Shown in pieces: positions 8,302 through 18,115 of a DNA stretch of 64,000 nt. The notes under the pieces are model-generated. The model saw only the letters and a list, made by a program, of their open reading frames with translations. It had not been told where the DNA came from and made no database searches. Origin of the DNA: Chitinophaga ginsengisegetis (GTDB taxonomy: Bacteria > Bacteroidota > Bacteroidia > Chitinophagales > Chitinophagaceae); the NCBI RefSeq assembly GCF_900168065.1, contig NZ_FUZZ01000003.1, positions 868,001 through 932,000 on the forward strand, in the 5' to 3' direction. The position numbers were made by a program, and so were the translations under genes. Position 1 is the stretch's first letter. Each line of letters opens with the position of its first letter.

Positions 8302-9717
8302 ATGCCTCTTTTAACGAACGCGCCACAGCGTACACGTCGTTTTTTTCAATTATTTAAGATAGCCGTTACCGGTAGTGAAAAAGAGTTTACAACAGGAAGT
8401 ATCGACCGGGCTATATTCCTGCTTTCCATTCCCATGATCCTTGAAATGGCGATGGAGTCACTGTTTGCGGTAGTCGATATTTATTTTGTGAGTCATTTGG
8501 GTGTAAACGCCATCACTGCAGTAGGGCTTACAGAATCCGTGCTCACGCTGGTATATACCGGCGCTATGGGGTTAAGCATGGCGGCCACCGCTATGATTGC
8601 CCGCAGAACCGGCGAAAAGGATCCTGATGCCGCAGCGCATGCAGCCATGCAATCCTTATACCCGGGATTGGTTATTTCTGTGCTGATAAGTTTGGCGGGA
8701 ATATTTTTTGCGAAAGATATCTTACTGGTAATGGGCGCCGCCAAAGAAGTAGCCGACTACGGTTACGTATATACGCAGATAATACTTGGCGGCAACATCG
8801 TGATCATTTTATTATTCCTGATCAACGGCATCTTCCGCGGGGCTGGCGATGCGGCCCTGGCCATGCGGTCGTTATGGATTGCGAACGGACTGAATATTAT
8901 ATTGTGCCCGCTGTTAATTTCGGGATGGGGACCAATTCCTGCCTTAGGTCTGAAAGGCGCTGCTATTGCCACTTTTATCGGAAGAGGCACGGGCGTGATA
9001 TACCAGTTGTATCACCTGGTAAAAGGAAAGGACCTGATCCGCATTACGAAAAAGCATCTGGCTCCGGCGTTTCCATTGATTGGCGCCATTCTTAAAATTG
9101 CAGCCGGCGCTACTGCGCAAATGCTGATAGCTTCTGCCAGTTGGATTTTCCTGGTGCGCATTATTTCTCATTTTGGAAAAGATGCCGTAGCAGGATATAC
9201 CATTGCCATCAGGGTGGTGATCTTTACTATATTACCCGCCTGGGGAATGGCTAATGCAGCAGCAGCACTGGTAGGGCAAAACCTTGGTGCGCAACAACCC
9301 GGGCGGGCCGAAAAATCGGCCTGGAGGGCGGCCTTCTTTAATATGATCTTCCTGGGTGTGGTAGCGGTTGTATTTATGGTGTGGGCGCCCGCCATTATTG
9401 GCTTCTTTACAACCGATCCGGTTGTAATCACCTATGGCGTGCAATGTATCCGGTTAATGAGCGCTGGTTACGTGTTTTTTGCCTATGGCATGGTACTTAC
9501 CCAATCTTTCAATGGCGCCGGCGATACGCGTACGCCTATGTTGATCAACATGTTTATTATGTGGCTATTCCAGATGCCGTTGGCCTATACGCTGGCTATC
9601 CTGCTAAAAATGGGACCGGTAGGGGTTTTCTGGGCGATGGCTATATCTGAGTCTACCTCCGCTTTGGTGGCTATATGGCTGTTTCGCCGGGGTACCTGGA
9701 AGCAGGTGAAGATTTAG
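8302..9717 (+). CDS. MATE family multidrug efflux transporter
   Basis: 471 residues with about twelve hydrophobic segments in two homologous halves. Typical MATE features are present: FLLSIPMILEMAMESLFAVVDIYFVSHLG in the first half, GAMGLSMAATAMIAR, and the second-half repeat with AGYTIAIRV, ANAAAALVGQNLGAQQPGRAE and SFNGAGDTRTPM. MATE proteins export cationic drugs and other amphiphiles using H+ or Na+ gradients. The gene has its own promoter and no functional partner beside it, so the substrate is unknown. Confidence 0.93.
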   Translation: MPLLTNAPQRTRRFFQLFKIAVTGSEKEFTTGSIDRAIFLLSIPMILEMAMESLFAVVDIYFVSHLGVNAITAVGLTESVLTLVYTGAMGLSMAATAMIARRTGEKDPDAAAHAAMQSLYPGLVISVLISLAGIFFAKDILLVMGAAKEVADYGYVYTQIILGGNIVIILLFLINGIFRGAGDAALAMRSLWIANGLNIILCPLLISGWGPIPALGLKGAAIATFIGRGTGVIYQLYHLVKGKDLIRITKKHLAPAFPLIGAILKIAAGATAQMLIASASWIFLVRIISHFGKDAVAGYTIAIRVVIFTILPAWGMANAAAALVGQNLGAQQPGRAEKSAWRAAFFNMIFLGVVAVVFMVWAPAIIGFFTTDPVVITYGVQCIRLMSAGYVFFAYGMVLTQSFNGAGDTRTPMLINMFIMWLFQMPLAYTLAILLKMGPVGVFWAMAISESTSALVAIWLFRRGTWKQVKI

Positions 9718-9741
9718 CTTCCTGCTTTCTGTATAAGTAGT

Positions 9742-9749
9742 TACCTTTG
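9742..9749 (+). promoter_or_regulatory. -7 element of the pfkB-family gene
   Basis: TACCTTTG fits TAnnTTTG and lies 46 bases before the start codon. No clear TTTG is seen at the expected -33 position. Confidence 0.45.
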
Positions 9750-9795
9750 CGAGGTTTGCATTAAATTTTAACATAATAAAAATAACTCAATAAGC

Positions 9796-10719
9796 ATGTC
9801 ACTCACAGTCGTAGGTACTATGGCGTTCGATGAAATCGAAACCCCCTTTGGAAAGTCAGGTAAAATCATTGGTGGTTCCGCCACCTACATCGCATGGGCA
9901 GCGTCTAACTTTGTTCAGCCTATTAACCAGGTGTCTGTAATAGGTGAGGACTTCCCGGCTTCAGAACTGGATGCGTTGACTGCTAAAGGAGTGGTATTGG
10001 ATGGTGTGCAGGTGAAGAAAGGTGAAAAATCGTTCTACTGGTCAGGCAAGTATCACATGGATATGAATACCCGTGATTCACTGGCAACAGAACTGAATGT
10101 ACTGGCCGATTTCCAGCCTGTTATCCCGGAAAGCTACCAGGGAAGTGAGTTCCTCATTCTCGGTAACCTTACCCCACAGGTGCAGATGAGTGTACTGGAT
10201 CAGTTGAAAGAACGCCCTAAGCTGATAGTGATGGATACCATGAACTTCTGGATGGAAGTAGCACTGGACGATTTGCTGAAGGTATTAAAAAGAGTGGATG
10301 TGCTGATGGTAAACGATGGAGAAGCCCGTCAGCTGAGCGGTGAATACTCTTTGGTGAAAGCTGCCCGTAAAATTATGTCTATGGGTCCCCGTTACCTGAT
10401 CATCAAGAAGGGAGAACATGGCGCATTATTATTCTCCGGAAATCATGTATTCTTCGCTCCTGCTATGCCACTGGATGATGTATATGATCCAACCGGCGCT
10501 GGCGATACTTTTGCAGGAGGTTTCATAGGCCACCTGGCTAAAACAAAGGATATTTCCTTTGAAAACATGAAAACCGCTATCATCGTAGGTTCTGCTATGG
10601 CTTCTTTCTGTGTGGAAAAGTTTGGAACTGAACGCATCCGCGAAATTACGCACGAAGATATTGCGGCCCGCCTGGAGCAGTTTGTTCAGCTGGTGAATTT
10701 TGATATTGACCTGGTATAG
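9796..10719 (+). CDS. PfkB/ribokinase family carbohydrate kinase
   Basis: 307 residues. The N-terminal half has the glycine pair of the family (KIIGGSATYIAWAASNF), and near residue 230 stands the second signature DPTGAGDTFAGGF, whose Asp is the catalytic base and whose glycines form the anion hole. The family phosphorylates sugars or nucleosides (ribose, fructose, adenosine and others) with ATP. The sequence does not reveal the substrate; annotations as sugar kinase are safest. It is a single gene followed by a strong terminator shared with the convergent nuclease gene. Confidence 0.9.
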   Translation: MSLTVVGTMAFDEIETPFGKSGKIIGGSATYIAWAASNFVQPINQVSVIGEDFPASELDALTAKGVVLDGVQVKKGEKSFYWSGKYHMDMNTRDSLATELNVLADFQPVIPESYQGSEFLILGNLTPQVQMSVLDQLKERPKLIVMDTMNFWMEVALDDLLKVLKRVDVLMVNDGEARQLSGEYSLVKAARKIMSMGPRYLIIKKGEHGALLFSGNHVFFAPAMPLDDVYDPTGAGDTFAGGFIGHLAKTKDISFENMKTAIIVGSAMASFCVEKFGTERIREITHEDIAARLEQFVQLVNFDIDLV

Positions 10720-10756
10720 TGAATGTATCGCCTCCGGCGACTGATTATATTGATTT

Positions 10757-10817
10757 TTATAAAAGATTAAGGGAGATATAAGCGAAGCCCGCATATATCT
10801 CCCTTAATCTTTTATAA
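10757..10817. terminator. 24-bp perfect bidirectional terminator hairpin
   Basis: Arms 10757-10780 and 10794-10817 are perfect complements over 24 bases around a 13-base loop. The arms end in AAAA/TTTT tracts on both strands, so it can end transcripts of the kinase gene and of the convergent S1/P1 nuclease gene. The stem part GGAGATATAAGC recurs in another hairpin at 57193-57240. Confidence 0.9.
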
Positions 10818-10839
10818 GAATCCCAAAGGGATCCCCTGC

Positions 10840-11631
10840 TTATTTATAAATATTATTGAGGATAGCTGCCAAACGCAACCCACCTTTCAGCAACTGCTGA
10901 TTCAGGTCCTTCACAAAAACATAATTATACCGGTAGCTGAGCTTGGCATCGGGCTGCGTATAGGCATATACCTTGTCGGAGAGCTGGTGCGAGTCAAACA
11001 TCCAATCGGCGATGGAGCCCTGCTGTATGGTCTTAATTTCCGCTGCAGATGCGATGTCCAGCGCTTTGGTGTATTCTGTATAACTCAACTGCTGGAAATC
11101 GATCAGTTGTTCATCCCATACCTTATGCAGATTGGAAGGTTTATCGAACCACATTACTGCAATTTTGTTGCCGCCCATGTCTTCGTCACGGCCTACGTGC
11201 AGGGGCTGATGCATATCCCCCATCATATGAACCAGGAAAGTGAGTGCAAACCGTTGTTTGTCTTTCGGCAGGTTACGGTTTTTCAGCTCCTTTATCATGG
11301 CCTGTGTTTGCGTGTACAGGTTTTCATCGTTAGCTGCATTCAGCAGCTCATCAAACTTTGCCCGGTCGATATTGCCGGGAAAATCGAGGTAGTGCCATTT
11401 ACTGGTGTGATCGTACTGGTGGGTGGTGTCTGATTTGATGAAATCGGGCCAGTTGGCGATCATGGCCAGGCTTTCGCGGCCCAGGATGTTGGTAATTGCT
11501 TTGCGGGCTTGGGGGGTAAGGTGAAGCCAGGCTATTTCGGCGGTAATACGGTGGCCGTTAGGGCCCCAGGCAAAAGTGGCAAGGGGTAACAGGAAGGCCA
11601 GTATCAGCCCCGTTAAAATTTTTTTTCTCAT
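10840..11631 (-). CDS. S1/P1 family nuclease
   Basis: 263 residues. A signal peptide (to about residue 21, ...LPLATFA) is followed by WGPNGH: in S1/P1 nucleases the Trp that becomes the new N-terminus and the His of the GHR motif bind zinc. Further zinc ligands are expected in ANWPDFIKSD, the YDHTSKWHYLDF stretch, and FLVHMMGDMHQPLHVG plus GGNKI, all present. These are secreted or periplasmic zinc enzymes that cut single-stranded DNA and RNA and remove 3' phosphates. Length and motifs suggest an active enzyme. It is divergent from uvrB, with no evident functional link. Confidence 0.92.
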   Translation of the reverse strand: MRKKILTGLILAFLLPLATFAWGPNGHRITAEIAWLHLTPQARKAITNILGRESLAMIANWPDFIKSDTTHQYDHTSKWHYLDFPGNIDRAKFDELLNAANDENLYTQTQAMIKELKNRNLPKDKQRFALTFLVHMMGDMHQPLHVGRDEDMGGNKIAVMWFDKPSNLHKVWDEQLIDFQQLSYTEYTKALDIASAAEIKTIQQGSIADWMFDSHQLSDKVYAYTQPDAKLSYRYNYVFVKDLNQQLLKGGLRLAAILNNIYK

Positions 11632-11654
11632 AAGTCCTTTCTTGATTGTGGCAG

Positions 11655-11662
11655 CAAAATTA
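11655..11662 (-). promoter_or_regulatory. -7 element of the nuclease gene
   Basis: On the minus strand this reads TAATTTTG, matching TAnnTTTG, 24 bases from the start codon. No clear -33 element. Confidence 0.4.
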
Positions 11663-11736
11663 AAGCTTCTTTTTTAACACTTTCACTTCCATATTCTTAG
11701 TATTTTTACAGATACTTCTCAAACAGAAATTTCAAT

Positions 11737-13791
11737 ATGTCTTTTAATATACATGCTCCATACGCTCCAGCTGGTGACCAGCCGGAAGCGATCAAACAAT
11801 TAACAAAAGGAATAGAGGAAGGCGAACCGTTTCAGACGCTGCTGGGGGTAACCGGCTCCGGTAAAACTTTTACCGTGGCTAATGTTATCCAGCAGGTGCA
11901 ACGCCCTACCCTGGTGCTGACCCATAACAAAACACTCGTAGCACAGCTTTACGGCGAACTCAGGCAGTTTTTCCCGGACAATGCGGTAGAATATTATGTT
12001 TCCTATTATGATTATTACCAGCCGGAAGCTTATATGCCGGTGAGTGATACCTATATAGAAAAGGACCTGGCCATTAACGAGGAGCTGGATAAGCTCAGGC
12101 TGAAAGCCACTTCCAACCTGCTTTCCGGCAGAAGGGATATTATAGTGGTAGCCAGTGTTTCCTGTATTTATGGTATCGGTAACCCTACCGACTATGAAAA
12201 TGGTATCATCCGTATCCAGAAAGGACAAACCGTAAGCCGCAACACCTTGCTGCATAGCCTGGTAAACTCCCTGTACAGCCGTACTACCGGCGATTTTAAC
12301 CGGGGTAACTTCCGTGTAAAGGGCGATACCCTGGATATTAACCTGCCCTATGTGGATTATGGTTACCGGATTACTTTTTTTGGAGATGAGATAGAAGAGA
12401 TAGAAACCATTGATGTACAGAACAGTAAGCGGATCACGGTGGTAGACAACGCGGCCATTTTTCCTGCAAACATGTACCTGGCTCCAAAGGACATGATGCA
12501 ACAGATCATATATGAAATACAGGATGAACTGAAGGCGCAGGTGGAATATTTTAAGGCTAATGGAAAGCTGATAGAGGCACAGCGTTTATCCGACAGGGTA
12601 AACTATGATGTGGAAATGATCCGTGAGCTGGGTTATTGCAGTGGTATTGAAAACTATTCCAGGTTCCTGGACCGTCGTAAGCCTGGCGCCCGGCCCTTCT
12701 GCCTGTTGGATTATTTCCCGAAAGATTTTCTGCTGGTGGTGGATGAAAGCCATGTGACCATCCCGCAGATTGGCGCCATGTACGGAGGGGACAGGTCCCG
12801 TAAACTGAACCTGGTGGAATTTGGCTTCCGTTTGCCTTCTGCGCTGGATAACCGTCCGCTGAATTTTTATGAATTTGAGAATCTGGTGAACCAGGCCATA
12901 TTTGTGAGTGCCACCCCCGGCGATTATGAGTTGAAGAAAACAGAGGGCGTGGTAGTGGAACAGGTGGTGCGTCCTACAGGCTTGCTGGAGCCGCCTATTG
13001 AAGTGAGGCCCAGTGTGAACCAGGTGGATGACCTGCTGGAGGAAATAGACAAGCGGGTGCAGAAGGGCGACCGTGTGCTGGTAACCACGCTGACAAAGCG
13101 CATGGCCGAAGAAATGGACAAATATCTAGGACGTATTAATATTAAGTCGCGTTATATCCACTCCGAGGTGGACACCCTGGAACGTATTGAGATATTACGT
13201 GACCTGCGGTTAGGTAATATAGATGTATTGGTAGGCGTGAACCTGCTGAGGGAGGGATTGGATTTGCCGGAAGTGTCGCTGGTAGCTATTCTGGACGCGG
13301 ATAAGGAAGGATTTCTGCGCGATGAGCGCTCTCTCACGCAAACGGCAGGTCGTGCGGCGCGTAATGTGGACGGGCTGGTGATCTTTTATGCTGATAAGAT
13401 AACGGAGAGCATGCAGCGTACTATTGATGAAACGGATCGCCGCCGCGAGAAGCAGGTAGCATTTAATATAGAGCATAATATTACTCCCCGCACCGTCCGT
13501 AAAAGCAAGGAGCAGATCATGGGGCAAACTTCTGTACTGGAAATCAAGCACTTCGATGAAAATTCGCCAATGGCTATCCATGATGAGGTGCAGTTGGTGG
13601 CAGAAGATGCGATGGCGTATGCGAAATCCTCTGCGGCCAGTGTAAAAACTATCCCGCAGATGGAGAAATCCATTGCCAAAGTGAAGAGGGATATGGAGAA
13701 GGCAGCCCGCGATCTTGATTTTATGGAAGCCGCCCGTTTGAGGGATCAGATGTTTGCAATGGAGCGCGAATTACTTGAAATGAAACAATAA
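11737..13791 (+). CDS. uvrB: UvrABC system protein B
   Basis: 684 residues, the usual length. The damage-recognition helicase of nucleotide excision repair, which is loaded by UvrA and recruits UvrC. Seen here: Walker A GVTGSGKT (37-44), the beta-hairpin YYDYYQPEAY (about 92-101) that probes the strand, DESHVTIPQ (motif II), the interaction-domain segment, helicase motifs SATP, LVTTLTKRMAEEM and LREGLDLPEV, QTAGRAARN, and a C-terminal UVR motif (about 645-680) for UvrC binding. The ATG at 11737 gives the family N-terminus with F-x-x-x-APYAPAGDQPEAI. Confidence 0.98.
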   Translation: MSFNIHAPYAPAGDQPEAIKQLTKGIEEGEPFQTLLGVTGSGKTFTVANVIQQVQRPTLVLTHNKTLVAQLYGELRQFFPDNAVEYYVSYYDYYQPEAYMPVSDTYIEKDLAINEELDKLRLKATSNLLSGRRDIIVVASVSCIYGIGNPTDYENGIIRIQKGQTVSRNTLLHSLVNSLYSRTTGDFNRGNFRVKGDTLDINLPYVDYGYRITFFGDEIEEIETIDVQNSKRITVVDNAAIFPANMYLAPKDMMQQIIYEIQDELKAQVEYFKANGKLIEAQRLSDRVNYDVEMIRELGYCSGIENYSRFLDRRKPGARPFCLLDYFPKDFLLVVDESHVTIPQIGAMYGGDRSRKLNLVEFGFRLPSALDNRPLNFYEFENLVNQAIFVSATPGDYELKKTEGVVVEQVVRPTGLLEPPIEVRPSVNQVDDLLEEIDKRVQKGDRVLVTTLTKRMAEEMDKYLGRINIKSRYIHSEVDTLERIEILRDLRLGNIDVLVGVNLLREGLDLPEVSLVAILDADKEGFLRDERSLTQTAGRAARNVDGLVIFYADKITESMQRTIDETDRRREKQVAFNIEHNITPRTVRKSKEQIMGQTSVLEIKHFDENSPMAIHDEVQLVAEDAMAYAKSSAASVKTIPQMEKSIAKVKRDMEKAARDLDFMEAARLRDQMFAMERELLEMKQ

Positions 13792-14200
13792 TCGGCTTTG
13801 CAAATTCAGAACATCACATGTAATTATTTATAATATAAATTAGTTGTTCCAGCAATTAAAGTAATAAATTAATAATTTGTATATATTTATTTATCAGGTG
13901 ATTACGTAGCTTCCTCCCTTATTACAGTAGCGCGTGCACCTGGTAATTTTGAAAATTGTTAACCTTTCCTTAATATTCTTCTAATGATATTGATATTCAA
14001 CTATTTACGTTAGTATTTCAGCTCTATAAAAACCCAGATATCTTAAAAAATAATAATTAATATTATTATAAATTATAATATCATTGATTTAATCCTAATT
14101 ATCGCACCTCTTATTCAAATATTTCTATTTTTAGACCCTTCTATTTGATGTTTTAAATTTCGGACCTACTTTTATTTAAGAAATTTAAAAATCAAACGCT
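13792..14200. other. AT-rich intergenic region upstream of amt
   Basis: 409 bases, very AT-rich, with runs such as TAATAATTAATATTATTATA near 14047-14075. No ORF, no strong hairpin and no full TAnnTTTG promoter was found. A near match, TCTATTTG, lies at about 14140-14147. It may carry nitrogen-responsive control of amt, but no known operator is recognised. Confidence 0.5.
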
Positions 14201-15592
14201 ATGAAGAAAATATCTTTTCAGGACTATCTCCCCTTCATTTTCCTTGCGCTTATCGCAATAGTTGGAATTTTTATGCCTGCCCTCCCGAATTTTGCTGATG
14301 CCAGCAAATATAATTCCGCTGATATCGCCTGGATTCTTGTAGCATCGTCCCTGGTATTTTTGATGACTCCCGGTTTATCCTTCTTTTATGGAGGCATGGT
14401 AAATAAGAAGAACGTGATTTCTACCATGATGCAAAGTTTCATTGCTACCGGTTTAATCAGTATCGTTTGGTTAGTAGTTGGATTTAGCCTGGCGTTTGGT
14501 AAATCTGTAAATGGTATCATTGGAGATCCCCGCACATTTTTTATGTTTCAAAATGTAGGGTCAGGAGCCCCCTGGAGCCTGGCCCCCACTATTCCGCTGT
14601 TACTGTTTGCACTCTTCCAGATGAAGTTTGCAATCATTACTCCTGCGTTGGTGGTAGGAGCAGTAGCGGAAAGGATCCGTTTCACTTCATATGTATTGTT
14701 CATGGTATTATTCAGTTTGCTGGTGTACGCACCAATTGCACACTGGACCTGGCATCCTGATGGCATCCTGTTTAAATTAGGTGTACTGGATTTTGCCGGC
14801 GGTACTGTAGTACATATTTCTGCAGGTTGCGCTGCCCTGGCAGGTGCCCTGGTACTGAAAAGAAGAAAGGATCATATCGAAAAGAAAGAATTACAACCTG
14901 CAAATATTCCCTTTGTATTACTGGGTACCGGTTTACTCTGGTTCGGCTGGTTCGGTTTCAACGCAGGTTCTGCTTTGAGCGCCAACGCCCTCGCTGCTTC
15001 AGCTTTCGCTACTACTAACACAGCTACTGCTGCTGCCGGTTTATCATGGGTATTTTTTGATGTAATCCGCGGACGGAAACCATCTGCACTCGGCTTCTGC
15101 ATCGGTGCGGTAGTTGGTCTGGTGGCCATCACTCCTGCTGCTGGTTTTGTTGCTATCCCGCAAAGTATATTCATCGGTTTCATTGCCGCTATCATTTCTA
15201 ACATCGCAGTACACTGGAAATCTAAAACCAGCATTGATGATACACTCGATGTATTCCCTTGCCACGGTTTAGGTGGTATGGTAGGTATGCTGCTCACCGG
15301 TATCTTCGCTACCAAAGCAGTAAACGAAGCTGGTACCAACGGATGGTTCTATGGTAACTTCGAGCTGTTCAAAAACCAGGTACTGGGTCTGTTGCTGGTA
15401 GTAGGTTACAGCTTCGCAGTATCTTACGGTATCTTCAAACTCATCAACCTGATTCACCCACTGCGTGTATCTGAAGAAGAAGAAGAACTGGGACTGGATG
15501 TTACTCAGCACAACGAAAACTATCACCCTTCTATGATCAGCGTATCCGACAACGGTTCCCTGAAAGAAGAAGATGAACTGATTCACTCCTGA
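14201..15592 (+). CDS. amt: Ammonium transporter (Amt family)
   Basis: 463 residues with eleven predicted membrane segments. It shows the Amt signatures FFYGGMVNKKNVISTMMQSF near residue 66 (the outer Phe/Trp region), FAGGTVVHISAG with the first pore His, LLWFGWFGFNAGSA, and the second-half DVFPCHGLGGMVG with the second pore His. Amt proteins form trimers in the inner membrane and conduct ammonium or ammonia when nitrogen is scarce. The C-terminal tail is acidic (SEEEEELGLD), the region that interacts with GlnK-type PII proteins; no glnK is adjacent, which differs from many genomes. The next gene encodes a porin, as often seen near amt in this phylum. Confidence 0.96.
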   Translation: MKKISFQDYLPFIFLALIAIVGIFMPALPNFADASKYNSADIAWILVASSLVFLMTPGLSFFYGGMVNKKNVISTMMQSFIATGLISIVWLVVGFSLAFGKSVNGIIGDPRTFFMFQNVGSGAPWSLAPTIPLLLFALFQMKFAIITPALVVGAVAERIRFTSYVLFMVLFSLLVYAPIAHWTWHPDGILFKLGVLDFAGGTVVHISAGCAALAGALVLKRRKDHIEKKELQPANIPFVLLGTGLLWFGWFGFNAGSALSANALAASAFATTNTATAAAGLSWVFFDVIRGRKPSALGFCIGAVVGLVAITPAAGFVAIPQSIFIGFIAAIISNIAVHWKSKTSIDDTLDVFPCHGLGGMVGMLLTGIFATKAVNEAGTNGWFYGNFELFKNQVLGLLLVVGYSFAVSYGIFKLINLIHPLRVSEEEEELGLDVTQHNENYHPSMISVSDNGSLKEEDELIHS

Positions 15593-15692
15593 GACAGGAC
15601 ACCTTTCACAGGTATCAGAAAAGAGTTACAGTTCTTTGAGTACGATCTTTATCAACTTTATTAAACGCATATACTTTACGTTGTAAGAACCT

Positions 15693-15770
15693 GGAATGGA
15701 TAATTGGTAGTTAAACTTGCTGTAAATAAGTGAAACTCGCACCAATCATTAATTACTGATTATCCATTCC
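15693..15770. repeat. Long-looped inverted repeat between amt and porin
   Basis: GGAATGGATAAT (15693-15704) is complementary to 15759-15770; a second pair, ATTGGT/ACCAAT, lies inside. Together they give a cruciform-like structure with a loop of about 40 bases. There is no T-run, so whether it is a terminator or a regulatory structure is open. Confidence 0.5.
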
Positions 15771-15878
15771 TTCTATTTTCTGAATGTAGCATCAGGAATA
15801 TTAGCACGCACCCCCCGAAACAATCCGTGAGAAAAGGCCGCATTAGTACTTACCATTTTATCAACCAAATTTATAAGT

Positions 15879-16964
15879 ATGAAAAGAATGTTAACGACCT
15901 TGTTTGCCATGGGCAGCACTCTGGTTGCCATGTCACAATCCACGACAGATAGTACATCTGCTCCCGCTTTCAAATTATCAGGATCTGCAGATGTGTATTA
16001 CAAGTACAATCTCAACGGAAATTACACTGATAATAAAACCAGTTTTACCAATTCCCACAACTCCTTTGAATTGGGAATGGTATCACTAAAAGTAGAACAC
16101 GGATTCAAAAATGGTAGCATCGTAGCCGACCTCGGCTTCGGTAAAAGAGCCGGTGAGTTTTCCTATAACGATGTACCCGGTTCTTCCAATGGCCTGTCTA
16201 TGGCTATCAAACAATTGTATGTTTCTTACCAGGTAGCTGAAAAAATAAAACTAAGCCTCGGTAGCTTCGCTACACATATTGGCTACGAACTGGTAGATGC
16301 TTACGCCAACAGGAACTATAGCATGAGCTATATGTTTAGCTATGGCCCTTTCTTTAATACAGGTGTGAAGGCAGACATTGCACTCACTTCCTCTTTAAGC
16401 GCTATGGTAGGCGTGTTTAACCCTACAGATCTGAAATCAGTTAGCCTTAACAGCCACAAATATATTGGTGCTCAGCTGGGCTTTGCTCCGGCAGAAACAC
16501 CTGTTAAATTATACCTGAATTACCTGGAAGGAAAAGATACCTTCGGTATTCAGAACCACCAGGTAGACCTGGTAGCCACTTACCAGATCAATACTGTATT
16601 CGGTTTGGGTTATAACGCTACCTACAGCACCTATACCGACACACGTGCACCCAAAAGCACCCGCGAAAACGCAAAATGGTGGGGCAATGCACTGTACGTA
16701 AACCTTGATTTCACTGAAAAATTTGGTTTAACGGTTCGTGGAGAATATTTCAGTGATAAAGACGGGCTTAAAGTTTTTGGAGCCGTACCGGATGGCGGTA
16801 ATGTAGTTGCCGGTACACTCACCTTTAATTATAAGGTAGGAAACCTTACTATTATGCCAGAGTTTAGGCTGGATAAGGCTTCTGCAGATATTTTCAGCAA
16901 GTCGGACGGTAAACCTGCTGATATAACATCCAATGTTTTATTAGCCGCCACCTATCACTTCTAA
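15879..16964 (+). CDS. Outer membrane beta-barrel porin
   Basis: 361 residues. A signal peptide (to about residue 19, ...LVAMSQ) is followed by repeated amphipathic strands and an aromatic C-terminus (TYHF), the usual signal for outer membrane barrel assembly. The start ...FKLSGSADVYYKYNLNGNY and the segment with SYMFSYGPFFNTGVKADI resemble the BBP2/OmpL-like putative porin family. It lies 286 bases after amt and may let ammonium or other small nitrogen compounds cross the outer membrane; that is inferred from context only. Confidence 0.85.
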   Translation: MKRMLTTLFAMGSTLVAMSQSTTDSTSAPAFKLSGSADVYYKYNLNGNYTDNKTSFTNSHNSFELGMVSLKVEHGFKNGSIVADLGFGKRAGEFSYNDVPGSSNGLSMAIKQLYVSYQVAEKIKLSLGSFATHIGYELVDAYANRNYSMSYMFSYGPFFNTGVKADIALTSSLSAMVGVFNPTDLKSVSLNSHKYIGAQLGFAPAETPVKLYLNYLEGKDTFGIQNHQVDLVATYQINTVFGLGYNATYSTYTDTRAPKSTRENAKWWGNALYVNLDFTEKFGLTVRGEYFSDKDGLKVFGAVPDGGNVVAGTLTFNYKVGNLTIMPEFRLDKASADIFSKSDGKPADITSNVLLAATYHF

Positions 16965-16975
16965 AAGTTGCATTC

Positions 16976-17042
16976 AAACAGATGCAGGAGTTTGCCACGG
17001 GAAGAGATCGCCTTCCGGCAAATATCCTGTATCTGTTTTTTT
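16976..17042 (+). terminator. Terminator after porin gene
   Basis: AAACAGATGCAGGA pairs with TCCTGTATCTGTTT across an inner GGAAG/CTTCC hairpin, with minor bulges, and is followed by a run of seven T. Confidence 0.8.
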
Positions 17043-17118
17043 AGAACCCCTCCGGATGGCCCCTCAAAATTCAAAAAACCATAAATGATTTGTATTATCT
17101 TGTTGGCAAAAAGAAGTA

Positions 17119-17778
17119 ATGTTGCAGCCGTCCACGTTAAAATTTCTTAAGTCACTCAGGCTGAATAATAATAAAGTCTGGTTCGACGAGCACAAAACCG
17201 AATACATGGCCGCCAAGGCCGATTTTGAAAGTATGGTACAGCAGCTGATAGATGGTTTGGCAAGACAGGATGCCACCATGCAGGGCCTCCAGCTGAAAGA
17301 TTGTGTTTTCCGTATTTATAAAGATGTGAGATTTTCGAAGGATAAAACCCCTTATAAAGTAAATATGGCCGCTTCTTTCCAGGCCGGTGGAAAAAAATCT
17401 ACCCTTGCGGGGTATTATTTTCACCTGGAACCGGGAGGAAACAGTTTTGCCGGCGGCGGTATCTGGATGCCTGCTGCACCCCAGCTAAAAAAATTACGAC
17501 AGGAAATCGACTATAACTTCCAGGAATTTGAACAACTGATCTCCAATAAAGAATTCATCAAACATTTCGGGAAAATTGAGGGCGACGCACTGAAAACAGC
17601 TCCGCAGGGCTACCAGCCGGACAATCCCGCTATAGCCTATCTGAAACTGAAAAGCGTGATCGTTTCCCATCCCTTTACAGATGAAAGCAGTACACAACCC
17701 GCAATAGTAAGAGAAATTCTGAAAACTTTCGCCCTGATGCAACCCCTGCTGCAATTTATCAATCGCGCAATGGACTAA
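17119..17778 (+). CDS. DUF2461 domain-containing protein
   Basis: 219 residues, full length for the DUF2461/TIGR02453 family. Recognised by LKFLKSLRLNNNKVWFDEHK at the start, the central CVFRIYKDVRFSKDKTPYK and the YYFHLEPGGNSFAGGGIWMP block. The family is widespread in Bacteroidota, cytoplasmic, and has no established reaction. The gene stands alone with a hairpin terminator shared with the next convergent gene. Confidence 0.92.
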   Translation: MLQPSTLKFLKSLRLNNNKVWFDEHKTEYMAAKADFESMVQQLIDGLARQDATMQGLQLKDCVFRIYKDVRFSKDKTPYKVNMAASFQAGGKKSTLAGYYFHLEPGGNSFAGGGIWMPAAPQLKKLRQEIDYNFQEFEQLISNKEFIKHFGKIEGDALKTAPQGYQPDNPAIAYLKLKSVIVSHPFTDESSTQPAIVREILKTFALMQPLLQFINRAMD

Positions 17779-17786
17779 AGCTAAAA

Positions 17787-17844
17787 AAGTGGTTTATTGG
17801 TTTACATAAGGATTTCATACCTCTCTTAAACCAATAAACCACTT
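17787..17844. terminator. 18-bp perfect bidirectional hairpin
   Basis: Arms 17787-17804 and 17827-17844 are perfect complements around a 22-base loop, placed exactly between two convergent stop codons. No long T-run follows, but the outer A/T ends and the position suggest a bidirectional terminator. Confidence 0.75.
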
Positions 17845-17863
17845 CCCCCTGGTTACTCCAGGA

Positions 17864-18115
17864 TTAATTCTTGTGAATCAGGAATTCGAACGGCCGCGCT
17901 TTGCGATTCTTTAAAAGATTTTCCTTGTCCGTACGCGCGTGAGCAAAACGTTGATTGTAAACATTGGCCACCTCTATAATAGGTATAATTCCGTCAAGCG
18001 TATCCTGCTGATCAACGATGTTCATGATCCTGGATACTTGTGAAGAGAAATTAGTGCTCCACTCTTCGGTGAACTTGTGCATTAACAGAAGCTCTCGATT
18101 GGTGTTGGTTTTCAT
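17864..18115 (-). CDS. Small hypothetical protein
   Basis: 83 residues, mostly helical, polar, with no signal peptide, membrane segment or Cys. I do not recognise a family. Support for it being real: it fills the space between two terminators, is preceded by a normal ATG context, ends right before the bidirectional hairpin at 17787-17844, and has ordinary composition. It could be a lineage-specific regulator or chaperone-like small protein, but nothing in the sequence shows this. Confidence 0.6.
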   Translation of the reverse strand: MKTNTNRELLLMHKFTEEWSTNFSSQVSRIMNIVDQQDTLDGIIPIIEVANVYNQRFAHARTDKENLLKNRKARPFEFLIHKN